From the NCBI RefSeq assembly GCF_029894125.1, contig NZ_JARXYZ010000037.1, positions 1 through 64,000 on the forward strand: a DNA stretch of 64,000 nucleotides, in the 5' to 3' direction. Every line of letters begins with the position of its first letter. Positions within the stretch are counted from its first letter, which is position 1. The translations under genes were made by a program, and so were the position numbers. The DNA is from Kitasatospora sp. MAA19 (GTDB lineage: Bacteria > Actinomycetota > Actinomycetes > Streptomycetales > Streptomycetaceae). This document shows positions 25,370 to 34,156 of this stretch, piece after piece. The notes beneath the pieces are model-generated. The model had not been told where the DNA came from, made no database searches, and saw only the letters and a list, made by a program, of their open reading frames with translations.

Positions 25370-26500
25370 ATGAGCACCCAGCCGGGCAGAATATACGACG
25401 TCGAGCCGACCGTCGACGTCGACCGGACCGATCCGCAGTACCGCGACTGGCTCAAGGAGGCGGTGCGCAAGGTCCAGGCCGACGCCAACCGCTCCGCCGA
25501 CACCCACCTGCTGCGCTTCCCGCTGCCGACCGAGTGGGGAATCGACCTCTACCTCAAGGACGAGTCCACCCACCCGACCGGCTCGCTCAAGCACCGCCTC
25601 GCCCGCTCGCTCTTCCTCTACGGGCTCTGCAACGGCTGGATCCGCCCCGGCAAGCCGGTGATCGAGGCCTCCAGCGGCTCCACCGCCGTCTCCGAGGCGT
25701 ACTTCGCGCAGCTCGTCGGGGTGCCGTTCATCGCCGTCATGGCCAAGAGCACCAGCCAGGCCAAGATCGACCTGATCGAGTTCCACGGCGGCGAGTGCCA
25801 CCTCGTCGACCGCCCGGACGAGGTGTACGAGGCCTCCGCCCGGCTCGCCGCGAACACCGGCGGGCACTACATGGACCAGTTCACCTACGCCGAGCGGGCC
25901 ACCGACTGGCGCGGCAACAACAACATCGCCGAGTCGGTCTTCGCCCAACTGCGCCTGGAGCCGCACCCCGAGCCGACCTGGATCGTCGCCACCGCCGGTA
26001 CGGGCGGCACCTCGGCGACCATCGCCCGGTACGTGCACTACATGCAGTACGACACCCGGATCTGCGTCGCGGACCCGGAGAACTCCTGCTTCTTCGACGG
26101 CTGGGTGCACCACGATCCGGAGGCCGTCTGCGAGCGGGGCTCGCGGATCGAGGGCATCGGACGGCCCCGGATGGAGCCGAGCTTCGTGCCGGGGGCGATC
26201 GACCGGATGATGAAGGTGCCGGACGCCGCCTCGATCGCCGCCGTACGGGTGCTGGAGCAGGTGCTCGGCAAGAAGGCGGGGGCGTCCACCGGGACCGGGC
26301 TGTGGAGCGCGCTGAAGATCGTCGCCGAGATGCGGGCGGTGGGGGAGCGGGGCAGCGTGGTCGGCCTGATCTGCGACCCGGGCGACCGCTACCTGGACAA
26401 GTACTACTCGGACGACTGGCTGGCCGGCGAGCGGATCGACATCGCGCCGTACCGGGCCGCGGTGGAGTCCTTCCTCGCCGGCGGCGTCTGGACGGGCTGA
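25370..26500 (+). CDS. PLP-dependent cysteine synthase family protein, Cds1 (cysteine desulfhydrase)-like
   Basis: 376 residues of fold-type II. The PLP lysine is in [10 protein letters not shown] (K74), [13 protein letters not shown] binds the substrate carboxylate, and [11 protein letters not shown] binds phosphate. The length, the extended N-terminus and the [11 protein letters not shown] start match actinobacterial Cds1-type L-cysteine desulfhydrases rather than CysK/CysM, but a synthase role cannot be excluded. ATG 25370 is preceded by GAGGGAGAG; the in-frame ATG at 25334 is unlikely. It is convergent with a small membrane protein gene across an AT-rich hairpin. Confidence 0.82.
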   Translation: MSTQPGRIYDVEPTVDVDRTDPQYRDWLKEAVRKVQADANRSADTHLLRFPLPTEWGIDLYLKDESTHPTGSLKHRLARSLFLYGLCNGWIRPGKPVIEASSGSTAVSEAYFAQLVGVPFIAVMAKSTSQAKIDLIEFHGGECHLVDRPDEVYEASARLAANTGGHYMDQFTYAERATDWRGNNNIAESVFAQLRLEPHPEPTWIVATAGTGGTSATIARYVHYMQYDTRICVADPENSCFFDGWVHHDPEAVCERGSRIEGIGRPRMEPSFVPGAIDRMMKVPDAASIAAVRVLEQVLGKKAGASTGTGLWSALKIVAEMRAVGERGSVVGLICDPGDRYLDKYYSDDWLAGERIDIAPYRAAVESFLAGGVWTG

Positions 26501-26553
26501 CGCCGACGCGGGCGGACGGCTGAGAGCTGACGGCGGGCGGCGAACAGATGACA

Positions 26554-26600
26554 GCAAACAGATAACAGATTTCAGCGAACAGATTCTGTTATCTGTTTGC
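26554..26600. terminator. AT-rich CAGATAACAG hairpin between convergent genes (copy B)
   Basis: GCAAACAGATAACAGA (26554-26569) pairs perfectly over 16 bp with TCTGTTATCTGTTTGC (26585-26600). It shares the words ACAGATGACA, CAGATTTCAG and CAGATAACAG with copy A at about 13400-13462. The 3' end of the small membrane protein gene is built from the right arm and loop. Confidence 0.65.
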
Positions 26601-26946
26601 CGCTGCCCTCGCCCTCGCCCGCCCGCCCGCTCCGCCGGATGGCCGCTCGCCCACCCGCGAGGTCGATCCCGGTGCGCGCCGGTGCGCCGTCGTGCTCGTC
26701 GTCCCGCAGCACCAGCTCGACCCGGCGCTGCTCCAGCTGCACGCGCTTGCTCGGGTAGAGCAGCGCGTGCAGCTCCTCCGTCGCCGTCGCGCCCGCGCCG
26801 CATCCACCCGCCGAACCCGCAGTCCCCGTCGAGCCCGTAGCCGGGCCGACCCGCAGTCGTCGCACCACCGCGCCGAGGAAGAACAGCACCACCAGCCCGG
26901 CCGGCAGCAGCAATCCGCCCGCCGCACCTGTCAGAATCATGCCCAT
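26572..26946 (-). CDS. Small membrane protein (DUF6191-like)
   Basis: 124 residues. One membrane segment (about 4-28, ILTGAAGGLLLPAGLVVLFF) is followed by a basic stretch and a cytoplasmic domain containing ELHALLYPSKRVQLEQRRVELVLRD and a typical acidic turn DDEHDGAP. I believe this matches the streptomycete DUF6191 family from memory; function unknown. The last ten codons (GKQITESVR) come from the AT-rich hairpin, so the original stop codon was probably replaced. It is in tandem with the beta-helix/AAA gene, which ends 41 bp upstream of its start. Confidence 0.7.
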   Translation of the reverse strand: MGMILTGAAGGLLLPAGLVVLFFLGAVVRRLRVGPATGSTGTAGSAGGCGAGATATEELHALLYPSKRVQLEQRRVELVLRDDEHDGAPARTGIDLAGGRAAIRRSGRAGEGEGSGKQITESVR

Positions 26947-26987
26947 GACCGCCCCAACGCCCGGGCCGCAGTGGCGAGTTCCCGGCG

Positions 26988-29417
26988 TCAGGGCAGCGGC
27001 GCGCTCGGCAGGTCGGCCGGGACGAGGAGTTGGAGCTCCTCGGTGGAGGGGTCCGCGAGGTGGGCGACCCGCATCGCGTGCCGCTCGACCATGGTCTCGA
27101 AGACCTGCCGCGCGGTGCGCCCGTTACCGAAGTTGGGGCCGCGCTCCAGCCGGCCGAAGTGGTCGAGTAGCACGCCCTCGGTCGCCTCGGCGAGCGCGTA
27201 CTCGTGCTCGGCGCACTGGGCCCGGGCGATCTCCAGCAGCTCCTCCGCCGTGTAGTCGGGGAAGGTGATGGTGCGTGAGAAGCGGGACGAGACACCGGGG
27301 TTGGCGGAGAGGAAGCGCTCCATCTCCAGGGTGTAGCCGGCCACGATGACGACCACCTCGTCCCGGTGGTCCTCCATCAGCTTGACCAGGGTGTCGATGG
27401 CCTCCCGCCCGAAGTCGCGCGCGCCGTCCTCGGGGGCGAGCGCGTACGCCTCGTCGATGAAGAGCACCCCGCCGCGCGCCCGGTCGAAGGCGGCGGCGGT
27501 GCGGATCGCGGTGGAGCCGATGTGTTCGCCGACCAGGTCGACCCGGGCCACCTCGACCAGGTGTCCGCGCTGGAGCACCCCGAGCGCGGCGAGGATCTCG
27601 CCGTAGAGCCGGGCGACGGTGGTCTTTCCCGTGCCGGGTGCGCCGGTGAAGACCAGGTGCCGGCGCAGCGAGGGCGCCTTGAGCCCGGCCTGGCGGCGGC
27701 GCTTGCCGACCGAGATCAGGTCGATGAGCGTGCGCACCTCCTGCTTGACCGTGGCGAGCCCGACCAGCGCGTCCAACTCGGCGAGCGCCTCGTCGGCGGG
27801 TCGGCAGTCCGGGATCGGGGAGATCACCGGCGCGGCGGCCGGCGCGGTCGCGGTCGCCACGGCCGACGGGGTCGTGGCGGAGGCCAGGTGGGCGGCGCGC
27901 GGGGCCGGCAGCTCGGCCGCGCCGGAGAGCGGTCCGGGCGGCGGGCCGACGTCGTCCGAGATGCAGCCCTGCGCGACCGGCCCGGGCTCGGAGAACTCGA
28001 AGCCGGCCCGCTCGTTCTGCTCGGCCCGGCAGCGGGTCAGCTGGGTGCGGCAGCCGTCGATGATGTGGAAGCCGAAGCCCTTGCCGTGCGAGACCCGGCA
28101 GTCCTCGAAGGTGCCCCGCCCCTGCGCCGAGACGTACACCCCGGCGTCGGTGCTGGCCCGGACAGTGCAGTCGCGCAGCACCGGGTCGGCGCCCTTGGTG
28201 ACGATCACCCCGGTGGCCACGTCGGAGATCTCGCAGTCGGTGAGCAGCCCGCTGCTCCCGTGGTCGCGGAACCACAGGCCGGTGCCGGCCTCCTGGACCC
28301 GGCAGCCGGTGAGGGTCACCGCCGCGCCGCCGCTGACCGAGACCGCCGAGCTGCGGATCCGGCTGAAGGAGCAGTCGGCGGCGGTGGCGGCGGAGTCCCG
28401 GTCCAGGACGAACAGCGCGTCGGGCAGGTCGTACAGCGAGCAGTCGGTGAGGGTGAGCCGGGCGCCGTCGCTGACCCACAGCGCCGGGTACTCGCCGGTG
28501 GAGCCGTGGATCCGGCAGGACTCGGCGACGGCCTCGGTGCCCTGGTCCCAGACCGAGAGCGCCCCGCGCCCGAAGTCCCGGACGGTGCTGTTGGCGAGGC
28601 TGAGCCGGGAGCGGCCGCGCAGGTCGGCGCCGTTCTCCGGCAGGTCGTGCACCCGGCAGCCGGTGAGGACGAGTTCGGCCGCGCCGTCCAGGGTCAGGCC
28701 GTTGCCGGTGACCCGGTGGATCTCGCAGTCGACGAGCCGCCCGCCCGCCTGCGCCTCGGCCTGGACGCCGCTGCCGCGGATCTCGTAGATCTCGCAGCCG
28801 GTCAGTTCGGCGGCGCTGCCCGGGTCGGAGAGCAGGACGCCGGCGCCGGCGGCATGGTGCACCCGGCAGCGTTCGAGGGCGGCGGTGGCGCCGCCGAGGA
28901 CGGCGAGTCCGGCCTGGCCCGCGGCGGCGACCTCGCAGTCCTCGAAGGCGGCGGCGGTGCCCTGACCGCGCAGGCGCAGCCCGAGCCCGGCCGGGTTGGC
29001 GACGACGCAGCCGCGCAGGGTCGGCCGGGCGCCGTCGGTGATCTCGACGCCGGTCGCGGAGCGGGTCTCGATCCGGCAGCCGCTGAGCGCGGGCGCGACC
29101 TGCGGCCCGGTGATCAGGACGGCCGGCGTGGAGCTGTCGCCGCCCTCGACGACGAGGTCGCGGACGGTCGCGTCGGCGGTGACGGTCAGCGCCACCCCGG
29201 ACGGCGGGTCGATCCGGACGGTGCCCGGGCCCTGGGCCGGGACGATCGTCACCGGCTTGTCCAGCAGTACGTTCTCCCGGAACGTCCCCGGCCGGACGGT
29301 CACGGTGTCGCCCGGTTCGGCGGCCGCGAGGGCCTCCGCGAGGGTGTCGTACTCGCCCGCGCGGCGACGCCAGCGGGATGCGCTGTCCTGGGTGACCCGG
29401 ACCCTGTGCTCTGCCAT
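26988..29417 (-). CDS. Right-handed beta-helix protein fused to a CbxX/CfqX-type AAA+ ATPase
   Basis: 809 residues. Residues about 15-490 are a pectate-lyase-like right-handed beta helix made of some 18 turns, with recurring patterns such as LxDCxIxxxxxxGVxV. A proline/alanine linker is followed by the AAA+ domain (about 540-809): Walker A GAPGTGKTT (about 591-599), Walker B LFIDEAYAL (about 652), sensor VVVIVAGY and an arginine-finger region SSRFSRTITFPDY. The AAA part is of the CbxX/CfqX/EccA kind, used for remodelling protein complexes including type VII secretion (EccA). No secretion genes are adjacent. I do not know its target. The ATG at 29417 is used. Confidence 0.85.
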   Translation of the reverse strand: MAEHRVRVTQDSASRWRRRAGEYDTLAEALAAAEPGDTVTVRPGTFRENVLLDKPVTIVPAQGPGTVRIDPPSGVALTVTADATVRDLVVEGGDSSTPAVLITGPQVAPALSGCRIETRSATGVEITDGARPTLRGCVVANPAGLGLRLRGQGTAAAFEDCEVAAAGQAGLAVLGGATAALERCRVHHAAGAGVLLSDPGSAAELTGCEIYEIRGSGVQAEAQAGGRLVDCEIHRVTGNGLTLDGAAELVLTGCRVHDLPENGADLRGRSRLSLANSTVRDFGRGALSVWDQGTEAVAESCRIHGSTGEYPALWVSDGARLTLTDCSLYDLPDALFVLDRDSAATAADCSFSRIRSSAVSVSGGAAVTLTGCRVQEAGTGLWFRDHGSSGLLTDCEISDVATGVIVTKGADPVLRDCTVRASTDAGVYVSAQGRGTFEDCRVSHGKGFGFHIIDGCRTQLTRCRAEQNERAGFEFSEPGPVAQGCISDDVGPPPGPLSGAAELPAPRAAHLASATTPSAVATATAPAAAPVISPIPDCRPADEALAELDALVGLATVKQEVRTLIDLISVGKRRRQAGLKAPSLRRHLVFTGAPGTGKTTVARLYGEILAALGVLQRGHLVEVARVDLVGEHIGSTAIRTAAAFDRARGGVLFIDEAYALAPEDGARDFGREAIDTLVKLMEDHRDEVVVIVAGYTLEMERFLSANPGVSSRFSRTITFPDYTAEELLEIARAQCAEHEYALAEATEGVLLDHFGRLERGPNFGNGRTARQVFETMVERHAMRVAHLADPSTEELQLLVPADLPSAPLP

Positions 29418-29670
29418 GACGGTCTGTCGTCCCCACCTTCGTCGAGCCGGCGTTCAACGGGCCGTACCCGCGGGGCGCGCGGTCGGCCCGCCCACCGTAG
29501 CGCGCCTGCCTGGGTGGTCCGGTCGGCCGCGGTCGCGCGGGCACCGGGGGCTCGCGCCTTCGCCACAGGTTCCGACCACATGTTTCAACGAGCGCGCACA
29601 GCCGTGGTTCCGAAGCCGGCGCCGGGCGTCGGTGCCACCGGGGGCGCCGGTGGACCGGCACGCCGCTGGT

Positions 29671-30549
29671 TCACCCCCGTGCGTCGGCCGGCCACTGCGC
29701 CCCGTCCTCCAGCACCTCGACCTCGTCGCCGACGCGCAGCGTGCCGAGCGCGTCGCCGGTGACGCCGGCCGGCCGCTCGGGGATCAGGTTCTGGCCGAAC
29801 GCGGCCTTCTTCAGCAGCCGGTGGTGCCGGGCCAGGGTGCGCAGCGGCTCGGGGCCGCGCCGCTCGCCGCTCTCCTGGTCGGTGGTGGTGACGACACAGC
29901 GGCCGCAGGGCTTGACCACCTTGAAGGTGAGGTCGCCGATCCGGATCCGGCGCCAGCCGTCCTCGGCCCACGGCTCGGCGCCGCCCACCACGACGTTGGG
30001 GCGGAAGCGCTCCATCGGCAGGGTCTCGTGGCCGTCCGGGTGCTCGGCGGCGATCAGCTCGTTGAGCCGGTCCAGCGAAGCGGTGGTGGTGAGCAGCAGC
30101 GGGAAGCCGTCGGCCATCGAGACCGTGCTGCCGGGCTCGGAGTAGTCGGGGTCGACCGGCCGGGCCCGCGGGTCGTCCAGGTGCACCAGGCGGTAGTCGC
30201 CGAGGTGTTCGGCGATCCACTGGTGCGCGTCCTTGGCGGCCTCGGCGGCGCGGAAGCGGGTGCCCCAGACCTCGACCTCGGCGAGCGGGTCGCCGGCGGC
30301 GACGGCGGGGGCGGGGACCTCGATCCGGGAGCCGCCGGGGGCGGTGAGGGAGAGCGCGCCGTCGGGGAGCAGCCCGGCCCGGATCTGGCCGAGGGCGGCG
30401 TTCTCGCGTTGGCTGACGAAGCGCCCGGTGGCGTCGGCGAGCATCCAGCGTCGGTCTCCGGCCAGGCCCCAGGGCTCGACGGCGGCGGTGCCCGGGCTCA
30501 GGCGGTACATGGACTTGACGGGGTAGACGTGGAGTCCGGTGAGCTGCAT
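29671..30549 (-). CDS. MOSC domain protein with MOSC beta-barrel N-domain
   Basis: 292 residues. The MOSC N-domain has VYPVKSM and GDRRWMLADATGRFVSQRE; the C-terminal MOSC domain includes PMERFRPNVVV and KPCGRCVVTTTDQESGE, which holds the conserved cysteine thought to bind the sulfur or molybdenum cofactor. The protein belongs to the mARC/YcbX family of molybdenum-dependent reductases of N-hydroxylated compounds. Start ATG at 30549. It is divergent from nothing close by; the 250 bp on its 3' side have no gene. Confidence 0.9.
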   Translation of the reverse strand: MQLTGLHVYPVKSMYRLSPGTAAVEPWGLAGDRRWMLADATGRFVSQRENAALGQIRAGLLPDGALSLTAPGGSRIEVPAPAVAAGDPLAEVEVWGTRFRAAEAAKDAHQWIAEHLGDYRLVHLDDPRARPVDPDYSEPGSTVSMADGFPLLLTTTASLDRLNELIAAEHPDGHETLPMERFRPNVVVGGAEPWAEDGWRRIRIGDLTFKVVKPCGRCVVTTTDQESGERRGPEPLRTLARHHRLLKKAAFGQNLIPERPAGVTGDALGTLRVGDEVEVLEDGAQWPADARG

Positions 30550-30665
30550 TCCCCCATCCTGCCAGCCCGGCCCCGGCGGTCCGCAGGCCCCCGTACGCGC
30601 ACGGACCGCCCGGGACGCCGTGGGGGGCGTTCCGGACGGTCCGTGGATGACCCGTTCTCCGTACG

Positions 30666-30688
30666 CCCGGCGCGAGGAGCGCGCCGGG
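30666..30688 (-). terminator. Terminator hairpin after the Gly/Gln-rich gene
   Basis: CCCGGCGCG (30666-30674) pairs with CGCGCCGGG (30680-30688), 58 bp after the stop of the minus-strand gene ending at 30747. Confidence 0.5.
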
Positions 30689-30746
30689 TGGTGCTCAGGT
30701 GGTGCGGGTGCGGGCCGGGTGGGGTCGGCCCTGGGGTGTCAGCGGC

Positions 30747-31538
30747 TCAGTAGCCCTGGCCCTGCGGCTGGTAGCCGCCGCCCTGGTACTGGCCGGGCTC
30801 GCCGTACGGGCCCGGGCGCTGCGGCTGCATCGGGCGGGCCGGCGCCATGGCCGGGCGCAGCTGGGCGCCGCCGAAGCCCTGCTCGCCGCCCTGGCCCTGG
30901 TAGCCGGGGCCGGCTGGGTTCGGGCCGCCGAAGGACTGCTGGCCACCGAAGCTCTGCGGTCCGCCCTGCGGCTGGCCGCCCGGCTGCCCGGGGCCGAACG
31001 CGCCCGGTCCGCCGATCGGCTGCGCGCCGAAGGACTGCTGGCCGCCCTGGCCGCCGATGAAGGTGTTCTGGCCGCCGAAGCTCTGGCCGCCGGTCGGCTG
31101 GTAGCCGCCGCTGGCGGTCTGGGCGAAGGCCGGTGCGGCGGGCTGCGGTCGCTGGTACGGCTGGGGGCCGCTGTAGCCGGGGACGGGCGGCTGCGGCGCG
31201 GAGGCGTACGCCGGTGCGGGCTGCGCGGGGATGTACGCCGTGGCGGGACCGGCGGAGGGACCGCTGCTCGGGCCGGGGCCCAGGGCGAGGCGGGCGGGCG
31301 GCAGCGCGGGGAGGTTGCTGCCGGCACTCTCGTACCCGTTGCCGTACCGGTTCTCGTAGGACGGGCCGGCGGTGGCCCCGTAACCGGACGACAGGGCCGG
31401 CGGCAGGGCGGCCGGCACGTTGATGGGTGCGATCTGGGGGACGCCGCGCTCAGCCACGAGGCTGTCGTAAATCGGCGTGCCGGAGGAAAAGGACGGAGAG
31501 GGGTAGCCGACTCCGTCGTAGGAGCGGGGCGAGGTCAT
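30747..31538 (-). CDS. Pro/Gly/Gln-rich disordered protein (DUF6643-like)
   Basis: 263 residues. The first 45 residues (MTSPRSYDGVGYPSPSF, SGTPIYDSLVAERGVPQIAPI) form a conserved block that I recall as the streptomycete DUF6643 family; the rest is low complexity, rich in Gly, Gln, Pro, Ser, with FGGQ/SFGGQ repeats. No membrane segment or signal peptide. Such proteins are usually intrinsically disordered. ATG 31538 starts at the conserved block; the open frame extends upstream without support. Function unknown. Confidence 0.7.
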   Translation of the reverse strand: MTSPRSYDGVGYPSPSFSSGTPIYDSLVAERGVPQIAPINVPAALPPALSSGYGATAGPSYENRYGNGYESAGSNLPALPPARLALGPGPSSGPSAGPATAYIPAQPAPAYASAPQPPVPGYSGPQPYQRPQPAAPAFAQTASGGYQPTGGQSFGGQNTFIGGQGGQQSFGAQPIGGPGAFGPGQPGGQPQGGPQSFGGQQSFGGPNPAGPGYQGQGGEQGFGGAQLRPAMAPARPMQPQRPGPYGEPGQYQGGGYQPQGQGY

Positions 31539-31904
31539 GGGGCATACGGTAAGCCCACAACGAGCCTGCTGAGGAGAGCGGGAGGGGGAGCAGTTCGAGT
31601 GTTTACACAGTCTTCGCTCGCACAAAGGTTTCGAAAGTAGGAAGAACGGACATACCGGCGTTCAGTTCCGGACAACCTTGGCGCGCCGTCAGTGATCGAA
31701 CAGTGCCCGGACGGAGGCGTCGCGAACCCTTGCGGTGACCGGGCGGTGGACGGTTCCGGACCCGGCGGAGAAAACTTTGCGGACAGGGCGTGCGCCGGCG
31801 CATTCGAGCCCCCGCCGAGGGTGCGGCGGAGGCTCGTGAATGTTTCGGGAATAAAGTCCCTGTCAGCGGCCGTGGAGGCCCGCGACCAGTGCGTCCGCGG
31901 TGCC

Positions 31905-31967
31905 TGCGGCGCCGGGTGCGGTGCTTGCGGCGCCGGGTGCGGTGCTTGCGGCGCCGGGTGCGGTGCT
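31905..31967. repeat. 21-bp tandem repeat downstream of mscL
   Basis: Three copies of TGCGGCGCCGGGTGCGGTGC followed by T, at 31905-31925, 31926-31946, 31947-31967. In the minus-strand frame adjacent to mscL they would encode a 7-residue Ala/Pro/Gly repeat, so they may be an expanded gene tail lost by a frameshift. Confidence 0.75.
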
Positions 31968-31972
31968 TGCGG

Positions 31973-32422
31973 TCAGTGCGCCTGCAGCGCCTGCGTCTGC
32001 GCCGGGAGGCCCGGCCGGCTGGAGACCTCCGAGGTGCAGAAGGAGCAGCGGCTCGCCGCGGCCGGGATCGAGCTCAGGCACTCCGGGCAGTCGACCTTCG
32101 CGACCGGCGCCGGCTTGGCCGACTCGAAGCGCGCCTGCAGCCTGCCGACCGGCAGCACCACGGCGAAGTAGATCACCGCGGCGATCAGCACGAACCCGAT
32201 CAGTGCGTTGACGAAGACCCCGTACGGGAACCGGGTGCCGGCCACCTCGAAGGTCTTCTGGGTGAAGTCGCCGACGGCGCCGGTGGCGACCCCGATGAGC
32301 GGGGTGAGGAAGGCGCTGACGAACCCGGTGACCACCGCGGTGAAGGCCGCGCCGATCACGATGCCGACTGCGAGGTCCACCACGTTTCCGCGCAGCAGGA
32401 AGCTGCGGAATCCCTTGAACAC
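31973..32422 (-). CDS. mscL: Large-conductance mechanosensitive channel with C-terminal zinc ribbon
   Basis: 149 residues. TM1 (LRGNVVDLAVGIVIGAAF) and TM2 (about 67-88, FVNALIGFVLIAAVIYFAVV) match MscL closely. Instead of the usual acidic C-terminal helix there is CPECLSSIPAAASRCSFC (C112, C115, C126, C129), a short zinc ribbon, plus a 20-residue tail. The channel opens under osmotic shock and releases solutes. GTG at 32422. The 21-bp repeats just after the stop keep another frame open, which hints at an older, longer C-terminal tail. Confidence 0.93.
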   Translation of the reverse strand: MFKGFRSFLLRGNVVDLAVGIVIGAAFTAVVTGFVSAFLTPLIGVATGAVGDFTQKTFEVAGTRFPYGVFVNALIGFVLIAAVIYFAVVLPVGRLQARFESAKPAPVAKVDCPECLSSIPAAASRCSFCTSEVSSRPGLPAQTQALQAH

Positions 32423-32654
32423 CGGGTGGCTCCAAATCCGTACGGGGAAGGGGGAGATGAGGCGGCGCGACGGGCGCCCCGGCCGGATATCCTGCCGACC
32501 GGGCCGGGCCGAGGTCCAACCGCGTTCACCCGATCCGCGTAACCGGCCCCGGGCCGTGCCGGCAGGTCCGGGCGGCGCCCGGACGCTCCGCGTACGGGTC
32601 GATCCGGCTGCCGTACGCGCTCCGGTAGCACCCCCGGCGGAAACCCCGGGAGGG

Positions 32655-33800
32655 TCAGAGCGGCCGCACCCGCAGCGCGCGCTCGTAGAACTCGACCATG
32701 TGCGCCGACACCTGAGGCAGCGTGAACGAGGTCAGGAAGCGCGCCCGCGCGGCCTTCGCCCGCACCCGCGCCGCCGCCCGGTCGTCCAGCGTGTCGAGGA
32801 CCGCCGCCGCGAGTTCGGTCGGCCGCTCCGGTGCCACCAGCCGGGCGTAGTCCTCCGAACCGACCGTCTCGCGCAGCGCCGGCACGTCCGTGCAGACCAG
32901 CGGTACCCCGACGCCCATCGCCTCGATCGCGGTGCCGCCCTGGCCGGCCCAGCGGGACGGTACGGCGACCGCGTCGGCGGCGGCCATCAGGTCGGCCACG
33001 TCCTCGCGCGGCCCGAGCAGGCGGACGCTCCCGGCGGACTCGGCGAGCGCCCGCAGCCGCCCGCTCTGCGGGCCCGCCGCGCCGGCCAGCAGCAGCACGG
33101 CCCCCGGCTGTGCGCGCCGGACCGCCGGCCAGGCCGCCAGCAGGACGTCCAGGCCCTTCCGGTACTGCTGGCAGCCGGCGGCCAGCACCACCGGCACGTC
33201 CGGCGCCAGCTCCAGCGCACCGCGTACGGTGGCCCGCCGCTCCGGGGTGGCCGTGCCCAGCAGCTCCGGGTCGAGCCCGCGCGGCACCACGTCGATCCGC
33301 TGCCGGGGCACCCGCAGCCGCCGCGCCATTGTGGTGGCGACGTGCCGGGTGAGTGCGTGGAAGCGGCGGGCGCCTTGGGCGGTGGCCGCGTCCAGGGCCT
33401 GCGCGGTGCGCATCCGCCAGGGGCTCGCGCCGTGCGCGGCCGACTGCTCCGGTCCGTAGGCCGGGTCGAGCAGGCTGGAGACCACCGGGGTGCGGGCGGC
33501 GAGGGCGGCCGCCCGGCCGAGCACGTCCGAGGCGGGGCGGGCGGTGTGGACGAGGTCGGGCCGGCGCTCGCGGATCAGCCGGCGCAGCGCGGCGGCCGTC
33601 CCGGCCCGGGTGGGCCGGCCGATCCCGAACACGGCGGCGCCCGCCGCGGTCAGTTCCGGCTGCCAGCCGCCGGGGGAGTCGTACAGGTAGGCGACGTCCA
33701 ACGTGACGCCGGCCCGGACCAGTTGAGGGGCCATCGCGACCAGGGCACGCTCCGCCCCGCCGATCCGGTTCACGCTGTCGACCACCAGAAGCACCTGCAC
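32655..33800 (-). CDS. Glycosyltransferase family 4
   Basis: 381 residues, GT-B fold. The N-terminal domain has VVDSVNRIGGAERALV (the GG loop for the acceptor), the C-terminal domain carries the nucleotide-sugar part with the E-x7-E motif EAMGVGVPLVCTDVPALRE. It transfers a sugar from NDP- or GDP-sugar with retention. Start GTG at 33800. The first product of a likely glycan locus that continues on the other strand with a second GT4 gene; the two are divergent, 356 bp apart. Confidence 0.88.
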   Translation of the reverse strand: MQVLLVVDSVNRIGGAERALVAMAPQLVRAGVTLDVAYLYDSPGGWQPELTAAGAAVFGIGRPTRAGTAAALRRLIRERRPDLVHTARPASDVLGRAAALAARTPVVSSLLDPAYGPEQSAAHGASPWRMRTAQALDAATAQGARRFHALTRHVATTMARRLRVPRQRIDVVPRGLDPELLGTATPERRATVRGALELAPDVPVVLAAGCQQYRKGLDVLLAAWPAVRRAQPGAVLLLAGAAGPQSGRLRALAESAGSVRLLGPREDVADLMAAADAVAVPSRWAGQGGTAIEAMGVGVPLVCTDVPALRETVGSEDYARLVAPERPTELAAAVLDTLDDRAAARVRAKAARARFLTSFTLPQVSAHMVEFYERALRVRPL

Positions 33801-34156
33801 CGGCCACCCCCGCCCGCTGCGGGCGCGCCCGTTCTCCCGTGCCGGACGCCCCCTGACTGGTGATCAGCATCGCAGGTGGTCGGCGGGCCCGCCAGCGGTT
33901 CGTCCGCGGACCCCGGGCGGCGGCCAGGGGCGGATCGCGGGGCGGGGCGGGGCGAGTGGGGGGTACGGCGAGGCGAGCGGGGGCGAGGCGGGGTGCGGCA
34001 GGGCGGGAGGGGGCGGGACAGGGCGCACGACGGGGGCAACCGGCGCGCGGCCGCGGCCGACCCGCGCACACCAGGTGTATTCGCGTGGTCGCACGGACCA
34101 CCACCAGGTTGCGCGAAGGGGCTGTACGGCGCGGAGCACTGTGTCAAGGTCGGTCC

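Noticed and set aside
23930-27295. A 1121-codon open frame on the minus strand spanning the ROK and Cds1-like genes
   Set aside because: It overlaps two well-supported genes, has no family motifs and is low-complexity Arg/Pro/Ser. It is a G+C-driven shadow frame.
26938-29762. Long plus-strand frame opposite the beta-helix/AAA gene
   Set aside because: Antisense shadow of the beta-helix gene, no homology or ribosome site.
31597-31610. GTGTTTACAC near the DUF6643-like start as an operator
   Set aside because: Arms of only 4 bp; likely by chance.
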